From Nocardia sp. NBC_00403 (GTDB lineage Bacteria; Actinomycetota; Actinomycetes; Mycobacteriales; Mycobacteriaceae): DNA of 64,000 bases. The stretch spans positions 7,564,001 to 7,628,000 of the forward strand of contig NZ_CP107939.1 in assembly GCF_036046055.1 (NCBI RefSeq), in the 5' to 3' direction. Each line of letters starts with the position of its first letter. The stretch's first letter is position 1. Shown in pieces: positions 33,837 through 43,103 of this stretch. The position numbers and the translations under genes are program-made. Below the pieces are notes generated by a model, which saw only the letters and a program-made list of their open reading frames with translations, searched no databases and was not told the DNA's origin.

Positions 33837-34330
33837 TCGGCTGAACGGGGCGCTGCGCCTGACGGAGGCAGCCGTCCAGGAAATCCGGGCCGTCACCATC
33901 GCGACCGTCAGCGCGGCCGCCGCGGCGGCGAGCTGAATCCGGGCGATGGTCCGGATGGAATTCGATTGTCCGCGTTCGGTGGTCAGGGACTCGTCACCGC
34001 CGCCCGGGCCGAACTGGTCCACCGGCAGCACAGAGCGTCACTCGCCGCGTTCGGAGAAACGACCACCCGCCAACATCTCCCGGCAAGGCCGGATCTGCCA
34101 GGTAACCCGGCGATACCGATTCGAGGGCCTTCGCACAGCTCCACCGCGCGCCACAGGTCGTGTTCTCAGCAACGACCAACCGACGCAGCTCTGCTACCGC
34201 GTCACAGAGATCCCCGATGAACGGTAGCTGCCGTGCCATATACCGATCGGTCCGTCCACTCGACGCTGAGCGGAACCGACGCGCCGTTCGTGCCGCGGGC
34301 CATGCGCCCGCGCACGTCTGGCCGTAGCGC
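33837..34330. other. 494-bp gap without a convincing gene
   Basis: Open frames here are weak. A minus-strand frame from ATG 34239 to 33994 (81 aa, MARQLPFIGDLCDAVAELRR) reads somewhat like protein but has no ribosome site and ends in low-complexity Arg/Gly. No repeat or clear promoter was seen. Confidence 0.3.
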
Positions 34331-35944
34331 TCAGCGCTGCCTGCTGGTACGGGCACGCCGCCGCTCGGCCTGCAGCTCGGCGAGCTCCTGCTCGAGGATC
34401 TCGGCGACGCGGAACTGGCCCGTGTCATAGATTTCCTGCGGGCGGGCGACATCGGAGTCGGCATCGGTTGCCGCGCTGTCGGACTTCGAGACGGCCGGGG
34501 TCTGCCGAACAATGGCGGTCGACGCGGATTCCGACTTTGTGTCGGCCTTGGCAGCGGTCTTGGCGCTCGCCGGTACGGTCGGCTTGCCGGCCGTTGCAGA
34601 GCTTGCCTTTACCTTCGTGCTGGAGCTGCTCACCGTCGCGACAGGCTTGCTGTCGACTTTGGTGGCCGCGGCGGGCTTTTCGGTCGACGGCCGCTTGCCG
34701 TTCGACGCGACGGTGGGCCTGGTCTTCGTGATCGACGAGGTGGCAGATTCTTTGGTGGCCATCGGCGCGGTGAGCCGATCGTTGCTCGACTCATCGTTGT
34801 CGGAGCTTCCGGACACCGTGCGACCGGAAGTGCTCGGTGCGCGCCGGGCCGCGGTCTTGACCGTAGCCACCGACGACGCCGGTCGTTCGTCCGGATCGAC
34901 CATGGTGTCGATATCCATGACGAACGCCGAGGGCGCGACCTCGTCGTCCTCGGGCATGATTACTTCGAAGCTCTGATCTACGAACGCTTCGGTGGCACGC
35001 GGACGTGGTTCGGGCTCATCGTGCTGTTCGGCAGCGGCCAATGCCGCCACCGACGTCGGCGTATCCGCTCGGGCACTGGCGCGGTAGCTGGCAACTGTCG
35101 GCAGCCGGTGCCGAATCAGATCCGCTGGGTCGGGCAATTCCCGAACCTGCTCGGTGGCCTGTGCGATGGCGTGCCCGTAGCGGGTGCTCGCCGCGTCGTG
35201 GATAAGCAACGCGACACCGATCATGACCGGCGCGACCGCGTGCACGGCGGCGTCATACCACTTGCCGTCGCGCACGTACGGGTAGGTGTTGAGGGTGATC
35301 GTGAGTGCGAGCAGAGCGATTTCGGCGGCGGCGACCTGCCTGCGGTTGTCGAGGATGCCCCACTCGGCCACCTTGTTCGTACCGATCATGATGATGATCA
35401 GACACACGCTGATCATCGATTCGATCAGGTAGCTGAACCAGTACAGCGGGTCGCTCGGCCCGCTCGGCGCGATGTTCTGCTGGACATTGACAGCCGACCA
35501 GAGCATGCCCGCCGCAACGACACCGGCCAGCGCACGCAGCGACCACGACCGGTGCCGGTACAGCGACGCCAGCTTGGCATGCGGGCTGGACTCGCGCCGC
35601 TGCGCGGCAATTGCCTTGCGAGCTACCAATAGATCTCTGATGTCGGCCTTCTCGATCGCCTCGGTGGTATGCCTAGCGCGGTCGGCCGCGGCGGCGGCCG
35701 CCTGGACGTGCTTCCAACGCTGACCACGGTCCTGATCGCGAATCTTTTCGGCTAGCTGACGTTCGGCGAGCAGCTCGTCCTCGGACAGCGCCTCGGTCAG
35801 CGCAGGGTCGAATTGGTACGCAAGCCGACCACGGGCCTTCTCGACCCGCCTCGCGAGCTGCGTGACCTCGTCCTCAATGGGGTGCTCGATGGTCAATTCG
35901 ACTCCCGAGGGGGGAGATTCGATGGCAGACAGGTGATCACGCAT
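34331..35944 (-). CDS. DUF2637-like membrane protein with coiled N-terminus and Ser/Thr/Lys-rich tail, 537 aa
   Basis: N-terminal 110 residues are charged and helical (QLARRVEKARGRLAYQFDPA, LAERQLAEKIRDQDRGQRWK). Four hydrophobic segments follow: SLRALAGVVAAGMLWSAVNV, YLIESMISVCLIIIMIGTNK, AAEIALLALTITLNTYPYV, AVHAVAPVMIGVALLIHDAA. The arrangement resembles the DUF2637/Spd-type membrane proteins of actinomycete plasmids and integrative elements. Residues about 340-520 are a disordered Ser/Thr/Ala/Lys-rich tail, ending in a charged helix (VAEILEQELAELQAERRRAR). ATG 35944 is the likely start (35962 also possible). It may be a remnant of a mobile element; no relaxase or integrase is near. Confidence 0.5.
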   Translation of the reverse strand: MRDHLSAIESPPSGVELTIEHPIEDEVTQLARRVEKARGRLAYQFDPALTEALSEDELLAERQLAEKIRDQDRGQRWKHVQAAAAAADRARHTTEAIEKADIRDLLVARKAIAAQRRESSPHAKLASLYRHRSWSLRALAGVVAAGMLWSAVNVQQNIAPSGPSDPLYWFSYLIESMISVCLIIIMIGTNKVAEWGILDNRRQVAAAEIALLALTITLNTYPYVRDGKWYDAAVHAVAPVMIGVALLIHDAASTRYGHAIAQATEQVRELPDPADLIRHRLPTVASYRASARADTPTSVAALAAAEQHDEPEPRPRATEAFVDQSFEVIMPEDDEVAPSAFVMDIDTMVDPDERPASSVATVKTAARRAPSTSGRTVSGSSDNDESSNDRLTAPMATKESATSSITKTRPTVASNGKRPSTEKPAAATKVDSKPVATVSSSSTKVKASSATAGKPTVPASAKTAAKADTKSESASTAIVRQTPAVSKSDSAATDADSDVARPQEIYDTGQFRVAEILEQELAELQAERRRARTSRQR

Positions 35945-36105
35945 GGGAACGGCACATGCCATTCATAGTCGATGCACCGTCGCCAGCGAAACTGCAAAAT
36001 TGCCGTGTTGCAAAAAACTCGGCGTGCCGCGCGCGACACACGCGGGTTCGGCGGGTTCCGCCGACGACGAGGACTTCTTATAGACGACCGACCAGTCGCC
36101 TACGA

Positions 36106-37284
36106 TCAGCGCACCGTGACCGTGGTCGGCAGGCTGGCGAAGCCTCGATTGTTGGAAGAGTGGATGCGCCGCAGGCGCTCGGTGTCGACCTCGTAGTCGG
36201 CCACGGCCGCAACAATTTCCCGCAGAGCGACACGCAGTTCCAGCAGCGCCAGATTCGAACCGAGGCAGTGATGGCGGCCGCTGCCGAAGGCCAGCGACCT
36301 ACTGGTGTCACGGTCCAGATCGAAGGTGTCGGGGTTGTCGAAGACCTCGGGGTCCCGGTTGGCCGAACCCGCGATCAGCAGCATGCGCGCATCGGCCGGA
36401 ATCCGCACCCCGTGCAACTCGATCTGCTCGGTGGTCGTGCGCAACTGCGTCTGCGATGACGGGTCGTAGCGCATCGACTCGGCGATCCAGTCATCGATCC
36501 GGCCGTCGAAGGCCTTCCGGCGCTGTTGCGGATGCAGTGCCGCGGCATGCCAGGTGTTGCCGAGCGTCAGCATGGTGGTCTCGATACCCGCTCCGACCAA
36601 CAGGATCAGAACGCCGACGATTTCCTCCGGGCTGAGCCGGTCTTCGCCGTCGGCGGCATCGAGTAGTCCGGAGAGCAGATCGTCGCTGCGCGTCTTGCTG
36701 CGCTCGATGGTCAACTCGGTGTAGTAGCCGACCAGGGCGCCGATAGCCTGCATTGCCTCGGGCCGCAGCTCGGTGGACTCCTCATCGGTGTACATGATCT
36801 CCATGCCGAGTTTGCGAACCATGTCGCGATCGGCCGCGGGCACGCCGACCAGTTCGGAGATCACCTCGGTCGGGAAAGGGCCCGCAAAATCGGCCATCAG
36901 ATCGAAGCTGCCACGCTCGAGCAGCGGTTGCAGTAGCGTATTCGCGATCGACCGCAGTCGCGGCTCGAGCGACTGCACGCGACGCTGGGTGAACGCCCGC
37001 GTCACCAGCCCGCGCAAGCGCGTGTGCTCGGGCGGGTCCATGGCGACAAATGAAAAGAACCGTTCTGCCTGCGGGCCCCAGAAGGCAGGCTCCATCCGCA
37101 GACCGTTGGCGCTGGAGAAGCGGTCGGAGTCCCGCAACGCCGCCAGCACGTCCGCGTGCCGGGACAACGCCCAGAAATCGTCGGCGTCGTTACGGAACAC
37201 GGGAGCCTGCTCACGGAGCCTGGCGTAGTAAGGGTATGGATCGCTGTGGACGTCGAAATCGTATGGGCTGTACCGCAATTGCAT
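36106..37284 (-). CDS. Cytochrome P450, 392 aa
   Basis: Soluble bacterial P450. I-helix LILLVGAGIETTMLTLGNTW (acid-alcohol region is G-I-E-T-T), ExxR in IAESMRYDPSSQTQLR, and heme ligand Cys in LAFGSGRHHCLGSNLALLEL. N-terminus MQLRYSPYDFDVHSDPYPYY is typical of CYP107/CYP125-like actinobacterial enzymes. ATG 37284 was chosen with GGAAGG 7 bases upstream; the longer frame to 38034 is the shadow of the opposite gene. No ferredoxin gene is adjacent, so redox partners are elsewhere. Divergent from the DUF574 gene. Substrate unknown. Confidence 0.9.
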   Translation of the reverse strand: MQLRYSPYDFDVHSDPYPYYARLREQAPVFRNDADDFWALSRHADVLAALRDSDRFSSANGLRMEPAFWGPQAERFFSFVAMDPPEHTRLRGLVTRAFTQRRVQSLEPRLRSIANTLLQPLLERGSFDLMADFAGPFPTEVISELVGVPAADRDMVRKLGMEIMYTDEESTELRPEAMQAIGALVGYYTELTIERSKTRSDDLLSGLLDAADGEDRLSPEEIVGVLILLVGAGIETTMLTLGNTWHAAALHPQQRRKAFDGRIDDWIAESMRYDPSSQTQLRTTTEQIELHGVRIPADARMLLIAGSANRDPEVFDNPDTFDLDRDTSRSLAFGSGRHHCLGSNLALLELRVALREIVAAVADYEVDTERLRRIHSSNNRGFASLPTTVTVR

Positions 37285-37377
37285 GACGAAGCCTTCCGGG
37301 GGCGGTGCGATATCACCATCGCTACCGGTGCACAACTCGAGCTGACATGATGACCGTAGCCGAGACGAATTGAGGGC

Positions 37378-38190
37378 GTGGTGGACTCGGAATCGACAGC
37401 GGCCAGGATCGACGTGACCAAGCCGCACCCGGCGCGCCGGTACGACTACTGGCTCGGCGGCAATGACAACTACCCGGCCGATCGAGAGTCGGCCGACGCG
37501 GTGGCCGAAGCCTTCCCGACCGTCCGCCTCGCCGCCCTGGAGAACCGCAATTTCCTGCGGCGCGCGGTCGGATACCTGGCCGAGGCCGGAATCCGGCAGT
37601 TCCTCGACATCGGCGCCGGCCTGCCCACCGCGGGCAACGTGCACGAGATCGCCCAGGGCATCGCCCCCGAATCGCGGATCGTCTACGTGGACAACGATCC
37701 GATCGTGCTCATGCACGCGAACACCCTGTTGAACAGCTCCCCCGAGGGCGCGACGGCCTACCTCGACGCGGATCTTCGCGACCCCGAGCGCATTCTCACC
37801 CACCCCGAGCTGACCAGGGTCCTGGACCTGAACAAACCGGTGGCGCTGATGCTGGTCGCCATCATGCATTTCATCACCGACGACAAAGGCCCCTACGACC
37901 TGGTGCGGCAGTTGTGCGACGCACTCCCCTCCGGCAGCTACCTGGTGATGACCCACGCCACCAGCGACCACCTCACCGCCGAGGACCTCGCCGAGACGAA
38001 AGAAGCCAATCAGCGCAGCGGCGTGCCCTTCCAACTGCGGTCCACAGCCGAATTCACCCGTTTCTTCACCGGATACGAGCTCGTCTCACCGGGCATCACC
38101 TCGGTGATGACGTGGCGCCCGGAAACCTGGCGCGCGCACCCGAGAGCCGAGGCCGTCTCCATGCTCTGCGGTATGGCCCGTATCCCCTGA
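37378..38190 (+). CDS. SAM-dependent methyltransferase, DUF574 (PF04672) family, 270 aa
   Basis: Family signature blocks: IDVTKPHPARRYDYWLGGND near the start, RQFLDIGAGLPTAGNVHEIA (SAM site), RIVYVDNDPIVLMHANTLL, DLNKPVALMLVAIMHFITDD and MTHATSDHLTAEDLAETKEA. These proteins are numerous in actinomycetes and bind SAM, but their substrates are largely unknown. The start is GTG 37378 or the next GTG at 37381. Sharing an upstream region with the P450 might mean joint control. Confidence 0.9.
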   Translation: MVDSESTAARIDVTKPHPARRYDYWLGGNDNYPADRESADAVAEAFPTVRLAALENRNFLRRAVGYLAEAGIRQFLDIGAGLPTAGNVHEIAQGIAPESRIVYVDNDPIVLMHANTLLNSSPEGATAYLDADLRDPERILTHPELTRVLDLNKPVALMLVAIMHFITDDKGPYDLVRQLCDALPSGSYLVMTHATSDHLTAEDLAETKEANQRSGVPFQLRSTAEFTRFFTGYELVSPGITSVMTWRPETWRAHPRAEAVSMLCGMARIP

Positions 38191-38298
38191 TCGGTGACCC
38201 GTATCGGCGGATCGGTGGCGCGCAGCCCGTACTCGCGCAACACTTGAGGCCGTGAATCGCGCGCCAAACCGACATTTCGACGGCCGGGACGGTCGGTC

Positions 38299-39840
38299 GT
38301 GACCGCGCTTGCCCGCGGCGAGAATCGGCCTGCACCCGCCGACCGGATGACGGTCACCGTCACCTGTTCCGCTCCTGTCGACGTATCGGCCCTACTACTG
38401 GACGCGAGCGGCCGGGTCAGGTCCGACGGCGACTTCGTGTTCTTCAACCAGCCGGTCGGGCCCGGTGTCGTCTATCGGCACGGCCGCGGGGCCGGCGACA
38501 TGGTGGATGTGCAGACCTCCGCGCTGCCCGCCGACGTCGACAAGGTGGTCATCACCGCCAGCCTCGACGGCAGTGGACCTCCCACTTTCGCGGGCGCGAG
38601 CTCGCTGCTGGCAACGATCGGATCCGATTCGGGCACTGTCACTTTCCCGATGACCGGGCTCAGCACCGAGACCGCCGTGGTGTGCGTGGAGATCTACCGG
38701 CGCGGCGGCGGCTGGAAGGTGCGCGCGGTCGGTCAGGGCTACGACAACGGGCTGGCCGGAATCGCGACGGCGTTCGGCGTGAACATCGACGACGACTCCG
38801 CACCGCCGAGCCCGCCTGCTGCTGCGGGATCGGGGTACCAGCCGCAGGCGGTGACACCCCAACCCCCGGCCCCGCCCGGATACCAGATGCCAGCAGCACC
38901 GCCGCAATTCCCGCCCGCGTCCGGCTATCAAACCCCTACCGCCGCACCGCATTATCCGCCCGCTGCCGCGTCGCCGTCGTCGCCGCCCGGGTTCGCGCCG
39001 CAGTACGCGCCACCCGGACACCAGGCACCCCCCACCTACTCGCCGCCCGTCGCGGTGCCGCCGCCCCCACCGATGTCATCACCTCAGCAAGGAGCGCTGC
39101 CGATGCAGAGCGATCTCTTCAACCCGAGCCATGCGGAAGTCGCAGGCGTCGGCATCCAGAAGCAGGGCGGCAAGATGATCAAGGTCGCCGTCAACGGCGA
39201 GGTCATGGCGCGGGCCGGATCGATGGTCGCCTATCAGGGCGACCTGCATTTCCAAGCGCTCGGCTCCGGCGGCATCGGCAGGGCCATCCAGCAGCGGCTC
39301 ACCGGCGAGGGCGTGCCGCTGATGAAGGTCACCGGCCGCGGCGATCTGTTCCTCGCCAATGCCGCCGCCGACGTGCACACCGTCGACCTCGACGGCACCG
39401 ACGGTCTCACCATCAACGGCGCGAACGTGCTCGCCTTCGATCCGACGTTGTCCTACAACATCGGCAGGGTCCAGGGCGCCGCCGGGTTCGCCAGCAACGC
39501 CGGTCTGTTCAACTGTGTCTTCACCGGCCGCGGCCGGATCGCCATCACCACCCACGGCACACCGGTCGTGCTCAATGTCGACCAGCCGACCTACGCCGAT
39601 CCGCAGGCCGCGGTGGCCTGGTCGTCGAGCCTGCAGAGCGGTATCAAACGCAACGACTCCTTCGGCCTCGGCAGGCTCATGGGCCGCAGCACCGGCGAGG
39701 GCCTGACCCTGTCGTTCTCCGGCCGCGGCTTCGTCATCGTGCAGCCCTCGGAACTGCCGCCCGGCGGATTCATCGGCGGCACCGGCGGCGGCCAGGAGGC
39801 CGGGCAGGGTGGCGGCGTGTTGGGCGGACTGTTCGGGTAG
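38299..39840 (+). CDS. TerD-like domain fused through a Pro-rich linker to an AIM24 domain, 513 aa
   Basis: Residues about 15-165 form a TerD/stress-protein domain (SALLLDASGRVRSDGDFVFF, NQPVGPGVVYRHG, ADVDKVVITASLDGSG, VCVEIYRRGGGWKVRAVGQG). Residues about 170-265 are a Pro/Ala/Gln-rich linker (QPPAPPGYQMPAAPPQFPPA). Residues about 275-513 are an AIM24-type beta domain (FNPSHAEVAGVGIQKQGGKM, GEVMARAGSMVAYQGDLHF, FTGRGRIAITTHGTPVVLNV) ending in a Gly-rich tail. TerD proteins bind Ca2+ in tellurite and phage-stress operons; AIM24 is of unknown role in bacteria. Start is GTG 38299; ATG 38347 is an alternative. Confidence 0.85.
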   Translation: MTALARGENRPAPADRMTVTVTCSAPVDVSALLLDASGRVRSDGDFVFFNQPVGPGVVYRHGRGAGDMVDVQTSALPADVDKVVITASLDGSGPPTFAGASSLLATIGSDSGTVTFPMTGLSTETAVVCVEIYRRGGGWKVRAVGQGYDNGLAGIATAFGVNIDDDSAPPSPPAAAGSGYQPQAVTPQPPAPPGYQMPAAPPQFPPASGYQTPTAAPHYPPAAASPSSPPGFAPQYAPPGHQAPPTYSPPVAVPPPPPMSSPQQGALPMQSDLFNPSHAEVAGVGIQKQGGKMIKVAVNGEVMARAGSMVAYQGDLHFQALGSGGIGRAIQQRLTGEGVPLMKVTGRGDLFLANAAADVHTVDLDGTDGLTINGANVLAFDPTLSYNIGRVQGAAGFASNAGLFNCVFTGRGRIAITTHGTPVVLNVDQPTYADPQAAVAWSSSLQSGIKRNDSFGLGRLMGRSTGEGLTLSFSGRGFVIVQPSELPPGGFIGGTGGGQEAGQGGGVLGGLFG

Positions 39841-39924
39841 GGTGCGGCCGGCGATCGGATCCTCGCGAGCGGAACGGGATTCTGGCTCAGCGCCTATCGT
39901 GCGACAGAAAAGGAGTCGGACACC

Positions 39925-40332
39925 ATGGGTACCTTCGACGAAGCGGTTGCGACCGCGGCCATTCACACGCTGGTCGCGGAGGCCGTGAAGTATCAGAACG
40001 ATCCCGATCAGTTCCTGCCGCTGCATACCAGCACGGTGAACATCGTCAATTTCGGTGGACGTCGGGTGAGTGGGATCGGCGCGCTGTCCGCGGCGATGAC
40101 GGCGGCACTGGCCTCCCCGCTGGCGGATGTGCGCACCGAGATCGTGGTCGACGACGTGCATTTCGTTCGCGACGACGTCGCGATCGTGGCCTGCGTCAAA
40201 AACGTCTTCGACGAGCGGGCGGACGCCGACGCGCTGCCCGCGTCGGCGGGACGGCTCACCTATGTGGTCGTCGAACAGGACGGCCGCTGGCTCATCGAGT
40301 CCGCGCAGACCACGCCGATCTTGTCGAGTTGA
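39925..40332 (+). CDS. SnoaL/SgcJ-type small protein, 135 aa
   Basis: A SnoaL-like (DUF4440/SgcJ-EcaC) fold: N-terminal helix ATAAIHTLVAEAVKYQNDPD, then FLPLHTSTVNIVNFGGRRVS, GIGALSAAMTAALAS, and strands TEIVVDDVHFVRDDVAIVAC and RLTYVVVEQDGRWLIESAQT. Members include cyclases, dehydratases and inert ligand-binding proteins, so the activity is open. ATG 39925 preceded by AAAAGGAGT. Single gene. Confidence 0.8.
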   Translation: MGTFDEAVATAAIHTLVAEAVKYQNDPDQFLPLHTSTVNIVNFGGRRVSGIGALSAAMTAALASPLADVRTEIVVDDVHFVRDDVAIVACVKNVFDERADADALPASAGRLTYVVVEQDGRWLIESAQTTPILSS

Positions 40333-40527
40333 TCCAGCGAGGGCGGGCAATCAATCGAATCCGGCAGATTGCCAGGTCCGGGATGCCGCTGAACAGCGCT
40401 GGGGCTCAGCAGAATCCGGCCGAGATCTGGTCGCGCCTGGATGCACCAACCGCCGCCGAGCGCCGGTGTCATGGATGGCCGGTAAAGTGAGATCGACCGT
40501 TATCCAGGCTGTACCAGGAGGCATTCG

Positions 40528-40902
40528 GTGAATGCGAAATCTTTCGTGAACGGCTTCAACACGGTGATGCTGACCTTGACGAATGCACCCGTGGTGGGGT
40601 CGCTCATGCGCAAGAGCTTCGTCGAGATCAGTTACGTAGGCCGCCGTTCGGGCAAAACCTTCAGCACGCCCGTGAACTACCGCCGTTCCGGCGATTCGAT
40701 CGTCATCGGGGTCGCACTCCCGGATCGAAAGAGTTGGTGGCGCAACTTCACCGATGAAGGCGGCCCGATCACGCTGCACCTCGAGGGCGGCGACCGGCGT
40801 GGTCACGCGCTCGCACATCGTGATGAGCGCGGGCGGGTCACGGTGCGTGTTCGCCTGGACGATTCGACTGCAGCCCCGAGCACCGGCGTGGACGGCGACT
40901 GA
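40528..40902 (+). CDS. Deazaflavin (F420)-dependent nitroreductase-like protein, 124 aa
   Basis: Split-barrel DDN/F420-type family: VGSLMRKSFVEISYVGRRSG, KTFSTPVNYRRSGDSIVIGV, and DRKSWWRNFTDEGGPITLHL with EGGDRRGHA after it match the core that holds F420 in mycobacterial Ddn-like enzymes. Slightly short, lacking the usual last helix. Start is GTG 40528 with CAGGAGG 7 bases upstream. Substrate unknown. Confidence 0.8.
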   Translation: MNAKSFVNGFNTVMLTLTNAPVVGSLMRKSFVEISYVGRRSGKTFSTPVNYRRSGDSIVIGVALPDRKSWWRNFTDEGGPITLHLEGGDRRGHALAHRDERGRVTVRVRLDDSTAAPSTGVDGD

Positions 40903-41367
40903 GCGCCCGCAGCGCCGGGGCCGAGGGCGTGGACGGATTGTGTTCTGCGGCTGCCGAAGCCGTGTCGGCGGCGCAGGGGGATGTTGTGGCGTTGGTCGGC
41001 GCTCACGTCCGGAAACGCCCGGACCTCCTCGGCATCGTCGTCGGAGCAACGGAATGCCAGCTGTACAGCATCGGCAGCAACCGATCGCAGAGACCTCGGC
41101 GCCGCAGCACACATCAATCCGAATCCTCCTGCACTGGACCGTAACTGGCGAAGAACATCCACCAAGTGGTCAGTGCGGGGAGTCAAAATCACGGCGGATC
41201 CGCCACGTCACCGCCAAAAATTCCGAGACTCCGCCACGACTTCTTTCAGCGTTCGAGACTGTCTCATGGAGGCCCCGTCAGCTGGGTCCTCTCGGGCGGT
41301 TCATGTCAGCGTGCCCTGTCGGCGTTATTGCGTTGCCCCACATCGGATCAGCTGCCAACATCCGAAG
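40903..41367. other. 465-bp gap with no confident gene
   Basis: Weak frames exist on both strands (plus from 40929, 71 aa; minus from 41192, 129 aa) with some protein-like character, but each overlaps the other and lacks a ribosome site. I see no repeat or clear promoter. Confidence 0.3.
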
Positions 41368-41958
41368 ATGAACACCGAGCGACCGGCCGCGCTTGCGCCA
41401 GGAATCGCGCCGCCTCAGCAGATCAACCTGGGCGACCTGCTGCTGCGTAGTTGGCAGCCCGAGGACTTGGTGCCACGATTCGACGCGATCACCGCCTCCT
41501 TCGACCACATCCATCCATGGATGGACTGGCTCGCCGAACCCCTGACGCTCGAGCGGCAACGCGCCTCGAGCGATGCGATGGCGAGGAGCTGGCCCAGCCC
41601 CGACGGAAGTTGCAACTACGGCATCTTCGACGTCGAGGGGGCCGTCCTCGGTGCGATCGGAATCCACGACCGCGTCGGCCCGCGCACGCTGGAAATCGGC
41701 TACTGGTGCCATGTCGCGCATACCGGCCGAGGAGTGATCACCCGCTCCGCCTCCGCGCTGACTCGAATCGCGTTAGCCCTACCTGGCATCGACCACGTTG
41801 AAATTCACTGCGACGAGGCCAACATTCGTAGCGCCGCGGTCCCCCGTCGACTCGGATACCGGCTCGACAGGGTCGAACCACGCGAGGTGCGCGCGCCTGC
41901 GGAGTCGGGCCGCGGCATGTTCTGGATCAAAGACGACCAAGGGCCAGAGGGCGTGTGA
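41368..41958 (+). CDS. GNAT acetyltransferase, RimJ/RimL-like, 196 aa
   Basis: RimJ/RimL-type N-acetyltransferase: LLLRSWQPEDLVPRFDAITA, NYGIFDVEGAVLGAIGIHDR, RTLEIGYWCHVAHTGRGVIT (acetyl-CoA loop) and VEIHCDEANIRSAAVPRRLG then YRLDRVE. Such enzymes acetylate protein N-termini or small amines. ATG 41368. No operon partner. Confidence 0.87.
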   Translation: MNTERPAALAPGIAPPQQINLGDLLLRSWQPEDLVPRFDAITASFDHIHPWMDWLAEPLTLERQRASSDAMARSWPSPDGSCNYGIFDVEGAVLGAIGIHDRVGPRTLEIGYWCHVAHTGRGVITRSASALTRIALALPGIDHVEIHCDEANIRSAAVPRRLGYRLDRVEPREVRAPAESGRGMFWIKDDQGPEGV

Positions 41959-42025
41959 GTCTCATGAGGCACACGGATTCTGGAGAACACGACTTTTGAC
42001 ACCCTACAACCGGGCTTCGCCGGAT

Positions 42026-42232
42026 TCAGGGGCGGTCGAACTCGCCGTCGTGAACGCGTGAGGTGAAGGCATCCCACTCGCTAGAAGTGAAGACGAGCGC
42101 CGGGCCGGTTGGGTGCTTGGAGTCCCGCACACCGACCATGCCCCCGTCCAGATGCGCGATCTCTACGCAATCCTTTGATGCGGTGCTCCGGCGGCTCTTG
42201 AACCACTTCGCGCCGGACAGGTCTACGTTCAC
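42026..42232 (-). CDS. DUF397 protein, 68 aa
   Basis: The family pattern is complete: SGAKWFKSRRSTASKDCVEI, AHLDGGMVGVRDSKHPTGPA, then LVFTSSEWDAFTSRV. GTG start at 42232 overlaps the upstream XRE stop (GTGA). DUF397 proteins are almost always partnered with a DUF5753 XRE regulator and behave like antitoxin- or BldB-type modulators in actinomycetes. Here the partner is interrupted by an insertion sequence, so expression from the native promoter may be lost. Confidence 0.9.
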   Translation of the reverse strand: MNVDLSGAKWFKSRRSTASKDCVEIAHLDGGMVGVRDSKHPTGPALVFTSSEWDAFTSRVHDGEFDRP

Positions 42233-43041
42233 GGGGCATACTCCTTCGCAATGTCGAGCACGAGGGCGCGGCTCGCATCCTCGTCTAACGCCAATCGCTC
42301 GATATCGGCGCAAGCTCCACGATAGTGGTCGACTTCCCCGGGTTTTTCCAGGTACAGGTCGCCAGTGAAGCCCTGTACGTACACCACGGGAGGCATGGTC
42401 AGGTCTGCCTTGGGATGCGGTGGAAACTCCAAGAGCACAAATGAGCCCACGATCAGACCGCGATAGGTGCCGACCGTCGATGGAACCACGCGGATGGACA
42501 CGTTCGGCAACTGACCGACTTCGATAAGATGACGCATTTGAGAGGCCATTACCTCGGTGCTGCCGGTCATGCGGCGGAGGACGGACTCATCAACGAGCAC
42601 GTTCAGCGTGATCCGGTTCTCCGGGCTTGTCAGACGTGCCTGCCGCTTCATACCGACATCCAGAAGCCGCTCGGTCTCATCGGAGGGCTTGTGTGGGAAC
42701 TCCGTCCAGCTCAGCGCCCGTCGATACTCTCTCGTGTGCAACAGACCAGGCAAGAACGTGGTCTGGTACGAGGTCAGATGTGTGGCAGCGTCCTCCAGGC
42801 TGACGAACAGTCCGAAATCTTTCGGTATCTGGTCCGTGAACGAGTGCCACCAACCACGCGTTTTGGTTTCGTCGACGAGGCCGAGCAGTGCCTTGGTGGA
42901 TTTGGGTGTAGCACCGTACAGCTGGCACAGGTGGTTCAGAAGGACCGGATTCAGCCGAACGGGCTGGCCGGTCTCGATCTTCCAAAGCGTTGACTTCCCT
43001 ATGGAAATCGACGCGGCAGCGTCGGCCATGGTGGCCCGTCC
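42229..43041 (-). pseudogene. XRE/DUF5753 regulator, 3' part (split by IS)
   Basis: Encodes the second half of the helix-turn-helix (RATMADAAASISIGKSTLWK, IETGQPVRLNPVLLNHLC) and the whole DUF5753 domain (SYQTTFLPGLLHTREYRRAL, LNVLVDESVLRRMTGSTEVM, VPSTVGTYRGLIVGSFVLLE). The N-terminal about 27 residues are on the other side of the IS3-type element, at 44317-44397. Removing 43042-44316 joins them in frame as ...KSGITIGRATMADAA..., giving a 297-aa protein of normal family length. An internal ATG at 43029 could give a truncated protein lacking a full DNA-binding domain. Confidence 0.88.
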
Positions 43042-43103
43042 CCAATGAATGAGACCGCTTGATATTAGAGTCCTGTTGGCCCTGGTGAGGGCTGGAAGGG
43101 ACG

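Noticed and set aside
33994..34239. 81-aa minus-strand frame starting MARQLPFIGDLC
   Set aside because: Some protein-like character but no ribosome site and a low-complexity end.
39079..40350. 423-aa minus-strand frame
   Set aside because: Shadow of the AIM24 part and the SnoaL-like gene; no domain recognisable.
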